Of a stretch of DNA of 64,000 nt, positions 34,018-46,400 are shown one piece after another. The DNA lies in the NCBI GenBank assembly GCA_000349905.1, contig KB722742.1, forward strand, positions 922,354-986,353. Direction: 5' to 3'. This DNA is from Volvariella volvacea V23. Its lineage: Eukaryota; Basidiomycota; Agaricomycetes; Agaricales; Pluteaceae. Each line of letters opens with the position of its first letter. The stretch's first letter is position 1. Both the position numbers and the translations under genes were made by a program. The notes under the pieces are model-generated. The model saw only the letters and a program-made list of their open reading frames with translations, searched no databases and was not told the DNA's origin.

Positions 34018-35948
34018 ATGTCTCTCTACTCCGCCGAACTTCGACGAAAGCCAAACTGGTGGAAGTTGTACGAGAACAAGAACATTCGCGCTTCATGGGC
34101 AAAACTCGCAACAGGGCGCGTATGGAGGGTCCGAAAGCCATCTGGCGACCATGTTGGTATCACCTTATCTACAAACCAGGTATGGTTGCTTGACGTTCTG
34201 CGTTCCGTGCAGCAGGGTCTGGACGTAAGTTTACTTACGCCGTCTTCCCATGCTTATAGATAAATTACGTGCTTGATGAACTGCAAGGCTATGCTGCTCT
34301 ACGTGATGCTGATGGGTGGTAAGAATGTCCTTGGCAATCACCGTTCTGCCGTTCCTTGACACTCGGACTGTCTCACCCAGTCAACTGTCCTGCTTTGAAC
34401 GCATTTGGGAACATACCTCGCTCCTCGATGATGCTACCTTCTCCCGATTGCAACATGAGCTTGACTACCTCCGTCGGACTATGGACAAGCCAGAGAGGAG
34501 CGAGAACGGCACAACTATAGCCTTGGTGGACCCGCTGTTGCACCCTTTGGTCTACAACAGAACTCTAGTACGCTACCAACGTCGTCACCCTCACTCACTG
34601 CCTTCTCCACCGTCGGACATTTATACCGTTTCGTCCAAGTTCTCCCTCCTTCCATCAGATGTTTCAATCTCCCCATCCGGACAAGCCAGATTCCTTTCCT
34701 ACATCAACAATCTTCACCCTGAAGAGCACTCATCTCTCTACAGATCTCTGGAGACTATTCTAACCGGCTTCATACCGTTATTTGAACACACCTTGACGGA
34801 CCTTCATAGGCACAATCCGCTCACACAGCGGATACCTGGGTCATGTAAATACACCGTGTGGGAAGAACCCGACCCGCCAGAATATTCAGACGACGAAGAG
34901 GGTTGGGTGAATTACGAGAGAGAGATGAGACAGTGGGTTATGAATAGACCTCTGGTTTTACCGGACATACCGGAGGAAGGGTATCAAGGGGGTTTGGAGG
35001 CGCGGAAGCACATCGTGAGTTTGAAGGATAGGAAATTGCAGATCATTGTGAATGTGTCCGAGACGAGATTGGTAAGTCTATACCGAAATCAGGACACTGC
35101 GGTTGTCAATGACTTGGTTCCTGTAGTACCCTGGTGGTCCCTCGTTCCCTGGGACCCCTTGGCACGTAGAAGGAATGCGCAACGAACGCATAGTCGCGTG
35201 CGGATTTTATTGCTCCGCTGCAGTATGTCCCTCAGCTCTCTTTTACTTCCCAACTCACGATCTTGTCAAGGAAAACATCACCTCCAACACCATGTCCTTC
35301 CGCATGGCGGTAACATATCCGCGAGGCTTCGAGCCAGGAGATGTCGGTGCCACCCTCCGCACCTGGGGCTTCAACGACGGCGACCCCTGCCACCAATACA
35401 TTGGCTCCATCCCTCTCTACCCCAACAAATCCGTCGTCTTTCCAAACATCTACCAACACCGTCTAGAGCCATTCGAGCTGAAGGATAAAAGCAAAGAAGG
35501 GTTCAGGAGGGTCGTGTCGTTCTACGTCGTGGATCCGGATGTGTCGCCGATTTTGTCAACGGAAGGTGTGCCGCCGCAACAGGAGGAGTGGATTAGGAAG
35601 GCGGTTTATGATGAGGTGGTGGGAGTGGATGGGTATGGGTCGCAGAGGTGGAGCGGTCATTCGAAGATGCGACATCGGCATGCTAGCAGCTCAATCTCGT
35701 CGTGGTCGTCGCAGTCTTCTGCGGCGATGATGAGGAAAGAAAGCACGGGGGGTCTGAGAAGGAAGCTCCCAGTCGAGCTGATAGAAATGATATTGGAGGA
35801 CGTGCAACGCATGAACGGGACAATGACCATGGACGACGCAATCAAAATCAGGAATGAGATATTGGAGGTGAGAGAGGAGTTTAGGAAGAAGAACGATAGC
35901 TATCATTTTTGCATTCCTTTTGATGCTTGGAATGGACCTGATGTGTAG
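34018..35948 (+). CDS. DUF4246-family protein
   Basis: Large fungal cytosolic family of unknown function. Visible family blocks are INYVLDELQGYAALRDADG, SCFERIWEHTSLL, the motif YPGG...TPWHVEGMRNERIVACG, ENITSNTMSFRMAV, and the C-terminal VSFYVVDPDVSPILSTE followed by PPQQEEW. The W-H-V-E-G-M-x-N-E block looks like a metal-binding segment of a 2OG-Fe(II)-like fold, but that is inference. Introns: near 34196-34260 (with a possible tiny exon QGLD), 34319-34379, about 35072-35127, and a likely 48-nt intron 35224-35271 which has GTATGT...AG ends, leaves the frame open if retained, and interrupts an otherwise continuous family block. The tail after about 35750 (RRKLPVELIEMILEDVQRM) is helical. The start is the first ATG in frame. 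Confidence 0.85.
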
Positions 35949-37805
35949 GTCGAGTTTTCTTTTATCCTTCCCAATCTCGGTCCCATTGGCATGTGATTTG
36001 AGACGCGTTTTTATATCGTGTCTTCTAATCCTATTCTTTTCTGTCTTGGTTTGTATAAAGGTGGTGCTGCCTGCATGTGTAGTCTCTCAGTCGCTAGCGC
36101 TTTGGTTGTGTACTATATAATATTGACTTCCTGAGTCTGGTTTTGCCCGAAATTATCACATGCGTGTAGTGAAGAGCGTAATAATTCAAACGTCTTCAGG
36201 TTGTTGTTTTGAAAAGCTGGCGTTGGCGCGGACTATCCATCTACTCGTCGCCGACAGCCATCCTTAAACCTCAGCCCTGAGTGCCGTTGGGTGTCCCCCT
36301 TGACGCACATGAATTTATTACGCATGGTATGCAGGCAACGTGTATTCTTGTGTATTTAATGACTCACGTAGGACATCGTGTGCCGAACATTTACGGCCAA
36401 AGAGGATTGTGGGTTTCTTCCGTGATAAACGTGCATGTAGTGTTGTACTGTCGAATCTCTGTTACTTCCAACCTAATCTTTTGCAGTAATTAACAGAGGC
36501 AGTTGATATCTCCCCTTCCAGAACCGAACTGTACAAGCGTCTCATACTCCAGGTTCGCGAGCTGACAGGAAGTGCAATGGTGCAGGCATTTAGAAATTCC
36601 GAGTGCTTCCCTTGACAAAGGGTCCTCGAAGAAGCGAGTTCCGAAGGCAAGGAAACAGCCTGAGCGTATGTCCAACACGACGACGCCTGGGACATTGAGA
36701 CTGCACCACAAGGAGCCTTGTTCGTGCCAGAAGCATCAGAGATGAAACAGACTAGCCGGTAACGGCACACACCACTTCCGGAATCAGGCTAGATGCAGCC
36801 TCGAGACTTGTTCGTCTCCGGCGCTGGCGAAGGAAGTATCGCCCAAACAAGTGAGAGGGTTTGCTCCCTGGCTGTTACACGTCATTGGGAAGTACGTGCC
36901 TCGACCGTGATCACGATCAACAAAGTCAATTCTTGCACGAATGTCGGGGCATCAGGCATCTGAATCTGGGTGATTCAGTTGACGGGGATCGAGTCCGCCG
37001 GGGATAGGATTGGGAAGGGCCCCTTTCGTCCAACAGACCCGGGCAGCCCTACGCAGGTCAGAGCAGAGGACCGATTGGGCGAGGATGATGCAAGCGTTGA
37101 TATGCCTGAGTGACGTAGCTGGGAGAGAATCCGTTGATTTTTGATGACGCACTGGGAATGCCCACGGTGAAGCAGGGAATCACAGCAGCGGCTGGCGTTG
37201 ACAGCTGAGTGCTGCATCGTATTCTGCTGTACGAAAACACGCAGTGGCCCAGCGCTGTTCTGCCCGGTGACGCGAGTCCTCCGACTGTTGCTCGCCTCTT
37301 CTCGCGGCCGTGTTCGCTGAGATGACCGGTGCGCACTCTCGCGGTGTGAGGCATCACTGCGAGCAGAAAAGCTGACAACGCGGATTTACGCCCAACCAGG
37401 TCCCTTCCGCCGACTTGGCGATCAATTCGCCACCAATGCGAGGTAAACCCGGATATACTTCGTCCTGCGCTGTAACGACGACGCCATCTGTACGAGTCCA
37501 TTTACTTCCTCGCTGGATGGAGAGGATGCCCGACACCTGTCCGCAGGTCAACGGCGGTTGAGAAAGACATGAAATCATCGGCGGCAAACAACAGGGTGGG
37601 GGTGTACGTGAGCAATGACAAAATCTGTGCGGGAATGCGGTATTAGGTACCATCTTCCCATTCGGTATGTGGGGTCTTGCCCAATTGATTTTCTGCCCCT
37701 GCAGATGTTACTTGTTGCGGCGCATGTGTTATAACATGTTGTGCGCTCTCTCTGCTCTGCCCTTTTCCTTGTCCATGCCCTGCTCCTAGTCCCTACACAT
37801 CCCTC
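35949..37805. other. Gene-poor stretch, possible decayed coding
   Basis: 1.86 kb without a supportable gene. On the minus strand near 37360-37600 one frame reads like protein (GSKWTRTDGVVVTAQDEV, YPGLPRIGGELIA, EGTWLGVN) but no start, splice plan or full domain can be built around it. The remaining short frames look like chance. Confidence 0.35.
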
Positions 37806-40105
37806 ATGACTCCCGTCCGTATCAACATGTCCAGACGTGAAACCACCGCCTCCCCATCCAAATCCAGGCCCATTACGATCATCCCCAGCTTTCTTACTCT
37901 CGCTCCGGAGCTGATACAGAAAATCGGCGACGAGGTGAGTCCACATTCAGGGGTTTAGTCGACGACATTCACCGTTTCTCCCCCAACGTGGCCATTACAT
38001 CCCACTAGCTCGGCAGCAGCAAGAAGGTCCTTCGTCTCGTCTGCAGACACCTCAATCGCGCGATCGAGTCCCAGGTGCTCTCTCATGTCGTGCTCAATTT
38101 CGACACCGACACACGGTTCAGCTGTCCAGACCAGCTCGAAATGCTGGCAAAGGCAAAAGACAGCGCGATTCCATACTATGCTCGCGGAATCACCTTCAAA
38201 TCCCTCTCACCACCCGACAAGCTCCCTGATCCAGCACCAACGCACCACGAGAGTACAGACGGCTCCATATGGCCAAGGGATGCCCGACCCCCAGAATCCG
38301 AGATTTTCGAAAGTTCTCGCAGGAAATTCCACGAATATTTGGGCCCTGCACTATCGAAACTGACCAATATTCAAACGGCATCGTCAGAATCTTTCTCCCT
38401 TCTCTATTAACCCTGGCTGATCACGGCTGACTGACCTTTTCCGTTCGTTTTCCTCTATCCCATTCCAAAAAACCTTACAGATGGATAATACAACGCCCCC
38501 ACTCGAAACAAGCAATGAACACAGTGATGGACTATCTCACATCAGTATCATCATTGCGCAACTTTCACCTCAAATTCGCCTGCGAATTCCCGCTCTTTTC
38601 CGATCTGTCTCGACTTTCCAAGCTCCAACGCATCAGCATAGACGGAACGAACAGCGATGATTTTACCGGTCTTGCAGCTAGATCCCTTTCTCGGGCCATC
38701 TCAGCAAGTCCCAAACTCACCCACCTGCAGTTGCATAGCGGGCTGTTCAGAGTCGACGCTGATTCTCCCACCATAAGGGATCTATTCTCTGCTCTGCCAA
38801 GGGATCAGACTTTGCGTTTGACACACCTTAATCTCGGCGGCTTCCGCACCCAAGTGTCGAATGAGGCTTTACGGCACCTGCACTGCCTACGATCCCTCAC
38901 GCTGTATGATGTCCTAACTGAGGAGCCTACTGGAACGGGCTATTCCTCATATTTACCTATTCTTCCCTCCCCCACCTCACCTGCTACAACCTTGTATGGT
39001 TCCGACGAATCGGAAACGACCAATAGCGGTAGTCCAACAGAGACAAGAGATAAGACTGATCATGATGACCTCCAACCTCGGGAGACCGGCACCGAGATAA
39101 ACTTCTGGACTCATCTTCGTCAGGCTGAAATCCACCTCGAGTCTCTGACTATCGATTTCATGGATGACGACGTTCTGGACTATTTGCAATCGTACTCTGG
39201 TCTAAAGCACCTGGCGCTCAAGCGCATCGCATCCTTAAATCCTGGCACCGTGGTTAGCCGGTTTTTCAGTACCGTTCTACCGAAACACAAAGACACCATC
39301 GAGTCCCTAGTTATTATGCCCTTGTATGAAGGCAAATGGTGCCACAACAGGGCTTATGATTCAATACTCCAGCAATGCCTACGGCTGACAGAATTGGGTT
39401 GGGCAGTCAATGCATATCTAATGCCAACGAATTACGAAGCTCTCGTAAGTAGTCTCATCCCACTTTTCTTGGTCTGTTTGGTTGTTCCTGGGACTAGGAG
39501 TCCCGTGGTCATATTCCTGACCTATCCAACCTCCACCCTTCACGATCAACGGACCAATCCCTATTCATCACCCATTTTCATTCTTCATGTCCACCTCGTC
39601 GTTTCTCATTCTCCATAAACGTCGATCGCTCCGTTCGGAGCCAATCATAACTTGTGCTAGCCTTAATTTTTTCCCCCACACTCCCAACCCTATCCCTATC
39701 CTACCGTGGAATCACAAAAATGACCGGTATTCACTCCTAAATTCACCATTTTCCCTACAGGACACACTGCTCGACACAGCAATCCTCATCCCCTCCCTTA
39801 CCCATCTCCAAATCTTTGCAGCCAACGACCCCCAAAACGCCTACGCCCCCATCGGCATCCCCTCCGTCCTCTACCTCGAAAAGGCCGCCCAGCTCATCTG
39901 CGACGGGATCGAGACCTTTGACGCCTCGGCCGATTTTGTCAGATTGGCGCACATAACCGCAGCGGGCCAGTGCTTTGCTCTGCACCGGAATAAAAAGGAC
40001 GGCTCGTGGCAGTATGATCGGGTTGAAGGTGAAGCAGTGGAGGAGAGCAGCGCTTTGGCTGGTGCTGGTGCCGGTGTGTCTGGGAGTGGACTGTTCCAAT
40101 GGTAG
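37806..40105 (+). CDS. F-box/LRR-like protein
   Basis: Four exons (37806-37934, 38009-38382, 38481-39444, 39761-40105) close in frame at 603 aa. Residues about 31-62 are F-box-like: LAPELIQKIGDEL, split by intron 1, then SSKKVLRLVCRHLNRAI. Downstream are leucine-rich strands (LTHLQLHSGLF, LRLTHLNLGGF, LRSLTLYDV, YSGLKHLALKRI, LTELGWAV, LTHLQIFAAND). The C-terminal end carries DGIETFDASADFVRLAHI and a Gly/Ala-rich tail. An SCF adaptor role is family inference. The last intron is 316 nt, several times longer than its neighbours, and reading into it gives an alternative tail ending near 39618. A long T run and gap follow about 150 nt past the stop. Confidence 0.7.
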
Positions 40106-40252
40106 TGACAGCAAACGAGGTGGCGATGGTGGAAAATGAAATGATCTCACGTCGATCTCTTCTTTTCTCTTCTCTTTTGATTATTGCTTCATTTCTCATT
40201 TTCTCCTTTCTGGGCTTTCGAGGTTTTTTAGGTTATCACTTTTTGGTTTTTT

Positions 40253-40254
<2 letters not shown>

Positions 40255-40315
<61 letters not shown>
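40255..40315. repeat. T homopolymer abutting assembly gap
   Basis: 61 consecutive T directly before the first N, about 150 nt past the F-box/LRR stop. May be a genuine poly(T) tract or an artefact of assembly through a homopolymer. Confidence 0.9.
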
Positions 40316-40415
40316 NNNNNNNNNNNNNNNNNNNNNNNNNNNNNNNNNNNNNNNNNNNNNNNNNNNNNNNNNNNNNNNNNNNNNNNNNNNNNNNNNNNNN
40401 NNNNNNNNNNNNNNN
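40316..40415. other. Assembly gap, 100 N
   Basis: Exactly 100 N, the usual placeholder for unknown length. The true size is therefore not known. Confidence 0.99.
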
Positions 40416-41095
40416 CATTTCAGTCAGTGGCTTTGGTACCATCTAACCCCTTCCATTTCGTTTCTTTGCCTTTACATTACCTTCACTCGAAAGTGGTGAT
40501 TCCAAGCTTTCCCCGCTGCTGTTACTGCTGTCGCTTTTTCCTTTCTCATCCCTAGCATAGTACCTACACGCACACGTACAAACTATACATAGTCGACTCA
40601 ATGTTGTACAACTTTCTTTGCGAATTCAATCATGCCGAAACGTGTTAGATGCGAAGTACAGCATCAACAGCATATGTCGACGTGGCACTCATTCAAACAT
40701 ATAGAAGCAAAGAAAATGCAATTATTTGCTTTTAGTACGAGATATCCAACACATTACACCCAACTACCTAGACACTGATTCTCCTTCCTGGCAAAACCTG
40801 AAAGTAATTGTCACAATCAAAAAAAGGTATACGAAGAGGAAGAGGAGAATGAGCGTGCGTGTGAGTGTATGTGCTATGTGTGTAAGCGAAAGCGACGGGA
40901 AGATTAGAGACGGAACAAAGGCAGCACCCAACCCAGTTTGAAGCTTCGAGGTTGACAAGTCACAGGTTATCTCGATAGAATAAATAATTCAACCCATTAT
41001 CTCTCACCCCACCCCTCCTCCACAAGGCGAACCCAAGCACAAAACACAACCGCACCAACCATGCCTGGTTGTATGCAGAGTCTTTTGGGGAGCGC
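40416..41095. other. Intergenic, 3' flank of calnexin
   Basis: Convergent space between the F-box/LRR gene and calnexin. No gene seen. Confidence 0.5.
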
Positions 41096-43130
41096 TTACT
41101 TGGCGGCAGCAGTAGTGCGCTTCTTCAAGTTAGAGTCATCCTTCTTATCAGCAGCAGGTGCGGCAGGGGCCTCCCTCCTTTCTGAGGCATCGGCCTTCTT
41201 TGTGGACTGCAAAGGGAGTCAGCGAGACGACAAACAAGATAGGCAGTGGACCAACCTTGGTGACAACGGGCTTCTGTTGGCTGCCAAGGACGCTGAAGAG
41301 AGCACCAAGCATGCCAAACAATGTGAAGAGGAGTGCAAGACCGGTTTCAGGGTTCTCCTTGAACGCGGCAGCGGGGTTAGCCTTGGCTTGTGCGGTGAAC
41401 TTGAAGACCTTCTGGCGGATGAAGCCAATAGGGTCTTCCTTGAAGACGACAGCAGCTCCCTCTTCTTCCTCGTCCTCCTCCACGACCTCAGGCTTCTCGG
41501 CCTCAGTCTCGAGTTTCTTCTTGACGAAGAAGGTCTCGTCGGCGAGCTTCCTGGCATCCTCGACGGAGTGACCAACATAGATGTTATCGAAGAGAATGTC
41601 CTCGGTCATGGTCCAGAGTTCGATACCAATACCGCCCTATCGCGATCATTCATTAAAAAAAGGAACAAATGCGCATTGAAGGACACTCACGATCTTGTTA
41701 AGGCTCTTAATAGGGTCCTTATCCTCAAACCAGTTGGGGTTGGGGATCTTGCGAGGAGCCCATTCGCCCTTGTAGGCGGGGTTATCGATGAGGGGAGGAT
41801 ACCATTTGCCCTTGTAGTTGGGGTTGGCCTTGTAGGGACTACATCACAACACTTAGGCACAACGACATGTCTGATAAATGATACACATACCGCTTCCATT
41901 CACCACATCCGGGCGCCTCAGAGCACTTGGGGTTTGGAACAGTGGGGGCAACCCATTCACCATCCTCTTCGTCGTCCCATTCCTCAGGCTTGGTGGCATC
42001 AGGATCGGGAACGGTCAATGGCTCATCATCAAGCCAGCCTTCGGGCTTAACGGCGTCCTCATCAGGGATTTCATAAGGTGCGTCTTCATCCCAATCATCA
42101 GGCTAAATGGGGTTAGTTTAGTGCCACGTAAACAACGCGTCAAAACATCTATTAAACATACCTTCTTAGCATCGGGGTCAGGAATCCTAGCTTCATCAAC
42201 CCAGTCAGCCGGCTTCGAGTCTTCAGGATCGTCAATCTCGCTGGGAGGATTGACAGGGGGTTTGAAGTCTTCGAGGAGACTTCCTGTCTTGCCAGACGTG
42301 TCAACCTGACCATTAAAAGCAACGGTATAGGTGTTGTTGGGGCTGTGAAGGGACTATTAGAGGCGGTCTGGATGCCAAGACAAAGGAGACGCACAAGATA
42401 GCAAGGGTATACAAGTTGGACAGCTTCTCGATGACGGGACGAGGAGCAAAGTCAAGATGTTTCTCTTCATATTCGCCAGTAACTGGAGACTTGTGGCGGA
42501 AGATGAAATGAACCTTGAACGTAACATGAGTAAATGCGCAGAGCACAACACGTTCCCGAGATAATGCGTACCTTTGTTCCAGGACATGTCAAATCGGGAC
42601 CAAACATGACTACCCATGGTGTGGTGTCTGAGAATTCCTTGCCGCTTGTCTGGAAGCCATCCTCAAGGAGTTTCACGTAGCCGCCACCACAGTTTCCACC
42701 CTTTTGGTACTTGACTTCGTATTGGATAACCAATGGCTTCTCCTTGAAGTCAATGGGTTGAGCAAAGGGAGCAGAAATGGCGTGGTGGGCGGCTTTGCTC
42801 TTCGCGACCAAACCCTTGTCTCCTTCGACAAAGTTGTTGAGGGGCTCTTCTACAGACCATTGGCCAACGTAGCTCCATGTTTCAGCGCCGGCTGCAGACT
42901 TCTTGGTCGCTTCGGAAGGCGTCCAGCGGTCTGTCCAGTCGTCGGTGAATTGTTCAATGAAGGGAGCATCGATATCCGTGCGCTGGAGATGCGAAAAATG
43001 GGGTAAACGTGTGATGACGCAGCGCGGATAGCTGTAGAACACGTACCTTGAAAAGCGGTTTTGGCTCGTCGGTTGAAGCCAATGCACCAGAAGCAGCGAT
43101 AGCCAAGACGGAGACGGTTACGCTTCGCAT
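41096..43130 (-). CDS. CNX1: Calnexin, ER lectin chaperone
   Basis: Type I ER membrane chaperone for monoglucosylated glycoproteins. A signal peptide ([18 protein letters not shown]) is followed by the globular lectin domain ([47 protein letters not shown]-type block seen here as [15 protein letters not shown]). The P-domain repeats are clear ([31 protein letters not shown], then [16 protein letters not shown] and [16 protein letters not shown]). Next come the returning lectin strand [19 protein letters not shown], one membrane span ([20 protein letters not shown]) and a short cytosolic tail ending KKRTTAAK. Six or more exons with short introns; intron 1 follows PLFK near the signal peptide. 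The start is the ATG directly before the signal peptide. Confidence 0.96.
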
Positions 43131-43441
43131 TGCGGTACGAAGGACCAGTGAGGATGATGGTAAAGATGAGAGAAAGAGACGAGTAAGTTGGATGAAGTGG
43201 ATAAATAGACGCGGGGATAGGTCCCTAAATACTCAAAATCTCCCACCCAGCATACGTGGCAATTTCAGGTCCTCCCACGAACTCTGCCTCGTCACGTGCA
43301 TGAGCTCACATTCCACGCGGTTTCGTACTACAGCCAGCGCAACAAATACACCGTATATACTCCTATGTAGTACCCCTCTATCCCAACAGGTCTGCATGTC
43401 CAGACGCTGATAGCGCAAGCTGCAAGGGGAAAGTCGCCTCA
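43131..43441. other. Short intergenic, calnexin promoter side
   Basis: 311 nt between the calnexin start and the Snu114 stop, both minus strand. It may include a last Snu114 exon if the alternative splice discussed for that gene is used. Confidence 0.4.
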
Positions 43442-46400
43442 TTATTTCATATTCCTGCAAAGAAGCTCGGGCGCGCTTACCACAAACTCATCATCCAAAT
43501 ATTTGGACACCGCAATTTGGTCGCCGAGCCCTTTTCGCCGGCGTGTTTTGAGAACGAGATCCCGAGCGAGCGCTTGACCTGACGCGGGTTCCAGCGGTCT
43601 CAGTTTGATGCTTGTGTCTGTGGGATCACCTGCGCGGAGCGTAAGCTTCTCAACACGCATATTATCACTGTTACATTTCTCATACCTGGCACAATTGACC
43701 AGTGGTCAAAGACTTGCAGGCAGAACGCTTGTCCCTGGGTGGCTGTTCTTAGGTCAGTCTCAAACCCGTTCGCATCAATAACTGGGATCAGAGCCTTGAC
43801 CGTGTACAGCGGTGACCCTGCCTTCGGTATATCTTGTGTTACATGCCCACGACGACGTGCCAGCACTGTGTACACGGCTGATATACAATCGGCAGGGGCC
43901 TGCACTTCCACGTAGTAGACGGGTTCCATCAACCGAGGCGTTGCCTAGTTAAGAAACGTGAAGATACCCGCGTAAGTTACCAAAAAAGACAATTAAAACA
44001 GCAATTCTCACCATCAAGAATGACGAGTAGCAGACACGTCGTGCTGTGGGGACTATTTGTCCACCGCCGCGGAAGATTGCTTCTTGGGCCAGACTGGAGT
44101 CCAGTATCCGGAATTTCACATTGCGCATCGCTAGAATGTTCGAAACGTCAGCTGGGCAAATTCCCCGGGTTTTTGGGCGGTACTGACGTTCGTCACACAA
44201 TGGGCCTTCTCGCGCGCCCCATTGGAAGCCCTGTTTGATGTGCTCTTTGACAGTGCCGAGCAGCTTCTTGTCCACCTGCACGAATAAGCTTAGCGAACCA
44301 ATAGGTAATAAGTTAAACTTCGCTTACTTGGGAGGGTAATGTGTCATCGAGGAGGATATTCGGCCCATTGTCATCCGGACCAAACGCCCAAATCGACCGT
44401 GAGGCCAGTAAGTCCCACTGATACTTCTCCTGGAAGAAGGTTCCACGTTCTTTCGGTGTCATGCGCATATTGACACGCCCTCTTTCGATATCCTCCGCAA
44501 TACCACGCTCAAGCGGCTCAGCAATCATTGTAATCCTGTTCCTGTTGGCAATTACATCAATATTAGTGCACGCAAATACCTTTTTGAATCAAAGGACTTA
44601 CTTCTTGTTAGGGGTATCAGCATAGCATTTTAGCGCGCTCGTTTCCAGCACTGTCTCGCAAAACTTGGTTACTGGATCTGATACCTTGATCTCAATCTCC
44701 GAGAAAAGTCTCCGCAGGTCATGCATGACACAGTCGAGGTATAGCTCTCCTGTACCAATCAAAACGTGCTCGCCACTCTCCTCAACCTTAGTAGAAACAA
44801 GTGGATATGACTTGTTGATACTCCTCAACCCAGCCAACATCTTGGGCAACTCTGATGGTGCTATAGGTTCTATAGCGACCTTCAGTACGGATTGTGTAAT
44901 ATGCTTAATTGGACGGAAAATGTGCAGATCATCTTCTATGTCCGCAGATGCTAACGTGGCTGTTTTAGTAATTGATGCATCGACGCCGCCAAGAAGGACC
45001 AGATTGCCAGCTGGAATTTCTTCTGCTGGGATAAAATACCTTTTGTGACACGTCAGTTTAACAAGTACCGTCATGAAAGGGCCATGACCACATAAAATAA
45101 CCTACCGGGATTCACTAACCCAAATGTCTTCGACAGCAATTTTCAACATGTCCTCCTCATCCTCTGGTGAATAACCTTCTCCCAGCACCTTGATTTCCAT
45201 GCCCTTCTTGATCGTTCCGCTCATGACGCGACCAAACGCCCGGAATGATTGAGCATCCGTAGTGTGATATAGTTTCGTGACATGCACCATGACTGGCCCT
45301 TTAGGATCGCAATTCTTCATGGCCGCTGCCAACTCCGAGTTCTGTGGTCCAGACCACGATGACTCTACCTGTACTACAATCAATACTTTAAAATTCAAAT
45401 TTATGCGTCGAGACGCACCTTCTTGGCGGTAGCCTCCAAGGGTGACGGTATATGCTCGACAATCACATCAACCAAACCCGTTGCTGGCCCGAAAAATTGG
45501 TCAAGGACGACTTTTAACAGCGGTCTGACATCCATCTTGTACATCACTGGCTTCAGTGAGATACCAAGCGTGGCGAGAGTCTCCTTCAACTCCTCCGTTT
45601 CTTCGCTCAAAACGTGACTATAGATCTTGTAAAGAGGTTCCAATATGAATTGGACAAAGCTTCGTGGACTTTCAGGGTCTACAGCTTTACGACTAAACTT
45701 GCGCGTCTCTTTGTTGAAGTAGATGTCTCCCCATAGACGGTCAGCAAATGCCCGAACGTCCAGTGAGCCTGTGCGTGCACGTAAAAATTCAGGAAGTCGG
45801 TCAAGTATTATCCTTAAACGATGCGTACCATATGTATCCGCGTACATTTTGGCAAATGAGCGCAATGTGAAGCACCAATTCATGTCAGTGCTTGCGAATG
45901 CGACATTGCCCAGCTCTGGACTCAAACGGTGCTCTGGGCTAGGATCGATGGAACTGGCAGTGACTATTGGGTTACGGTTAGCCTTCAACGGTACACAGCG
46001 AATACTTGCCTTATAAATGTATTAATTTCTTCTATTGTGTGCTTAATTTTGTAATATGCGTCGGCGGGCTTTATACGTAACTCTAGAATAAGTCTGTCGA
46101 TTTTGTTAACGACTAGTGTGACTTTGATTCCTTCTTGAAGGGCATGGCGTAAGATTTGCTCTGTACCGACCATGAGCTAGAACACCTTCAGTTCACGGGA
46201 AGCCAAGGGCCAAAATATTTCCTTACACCTTCAATCACGTCCACTACCAGAAGGATACCATCTGCCAGGCGCATCGCGGTGGCTACCTCATCAACGAAAT
46301 TGACGTGTCCCGGAGTGTCAACCAAATGAGCGAGATATGATTTGCCTGCAGTAGTTGGCAAAATTAGAGACATGGGGGATGACTTGATGGATATTTGCCG

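Noticed and set aside
37058..37501. 147-codon minus-strand frame in the gene-poor stretch
   Set aside because: No domain, odd composition rich in Arg/Ser/Pro, and no splice partners; likely chance in GC-richer DNA.
41061..42050. Long plus-strand open frame (329 codons) antisense to calnexin
   Set aside because: It mirrors the acidic, repeat-rich calnexin P-domain and tail; composition is a by-product of the sense codons and there is no domain.
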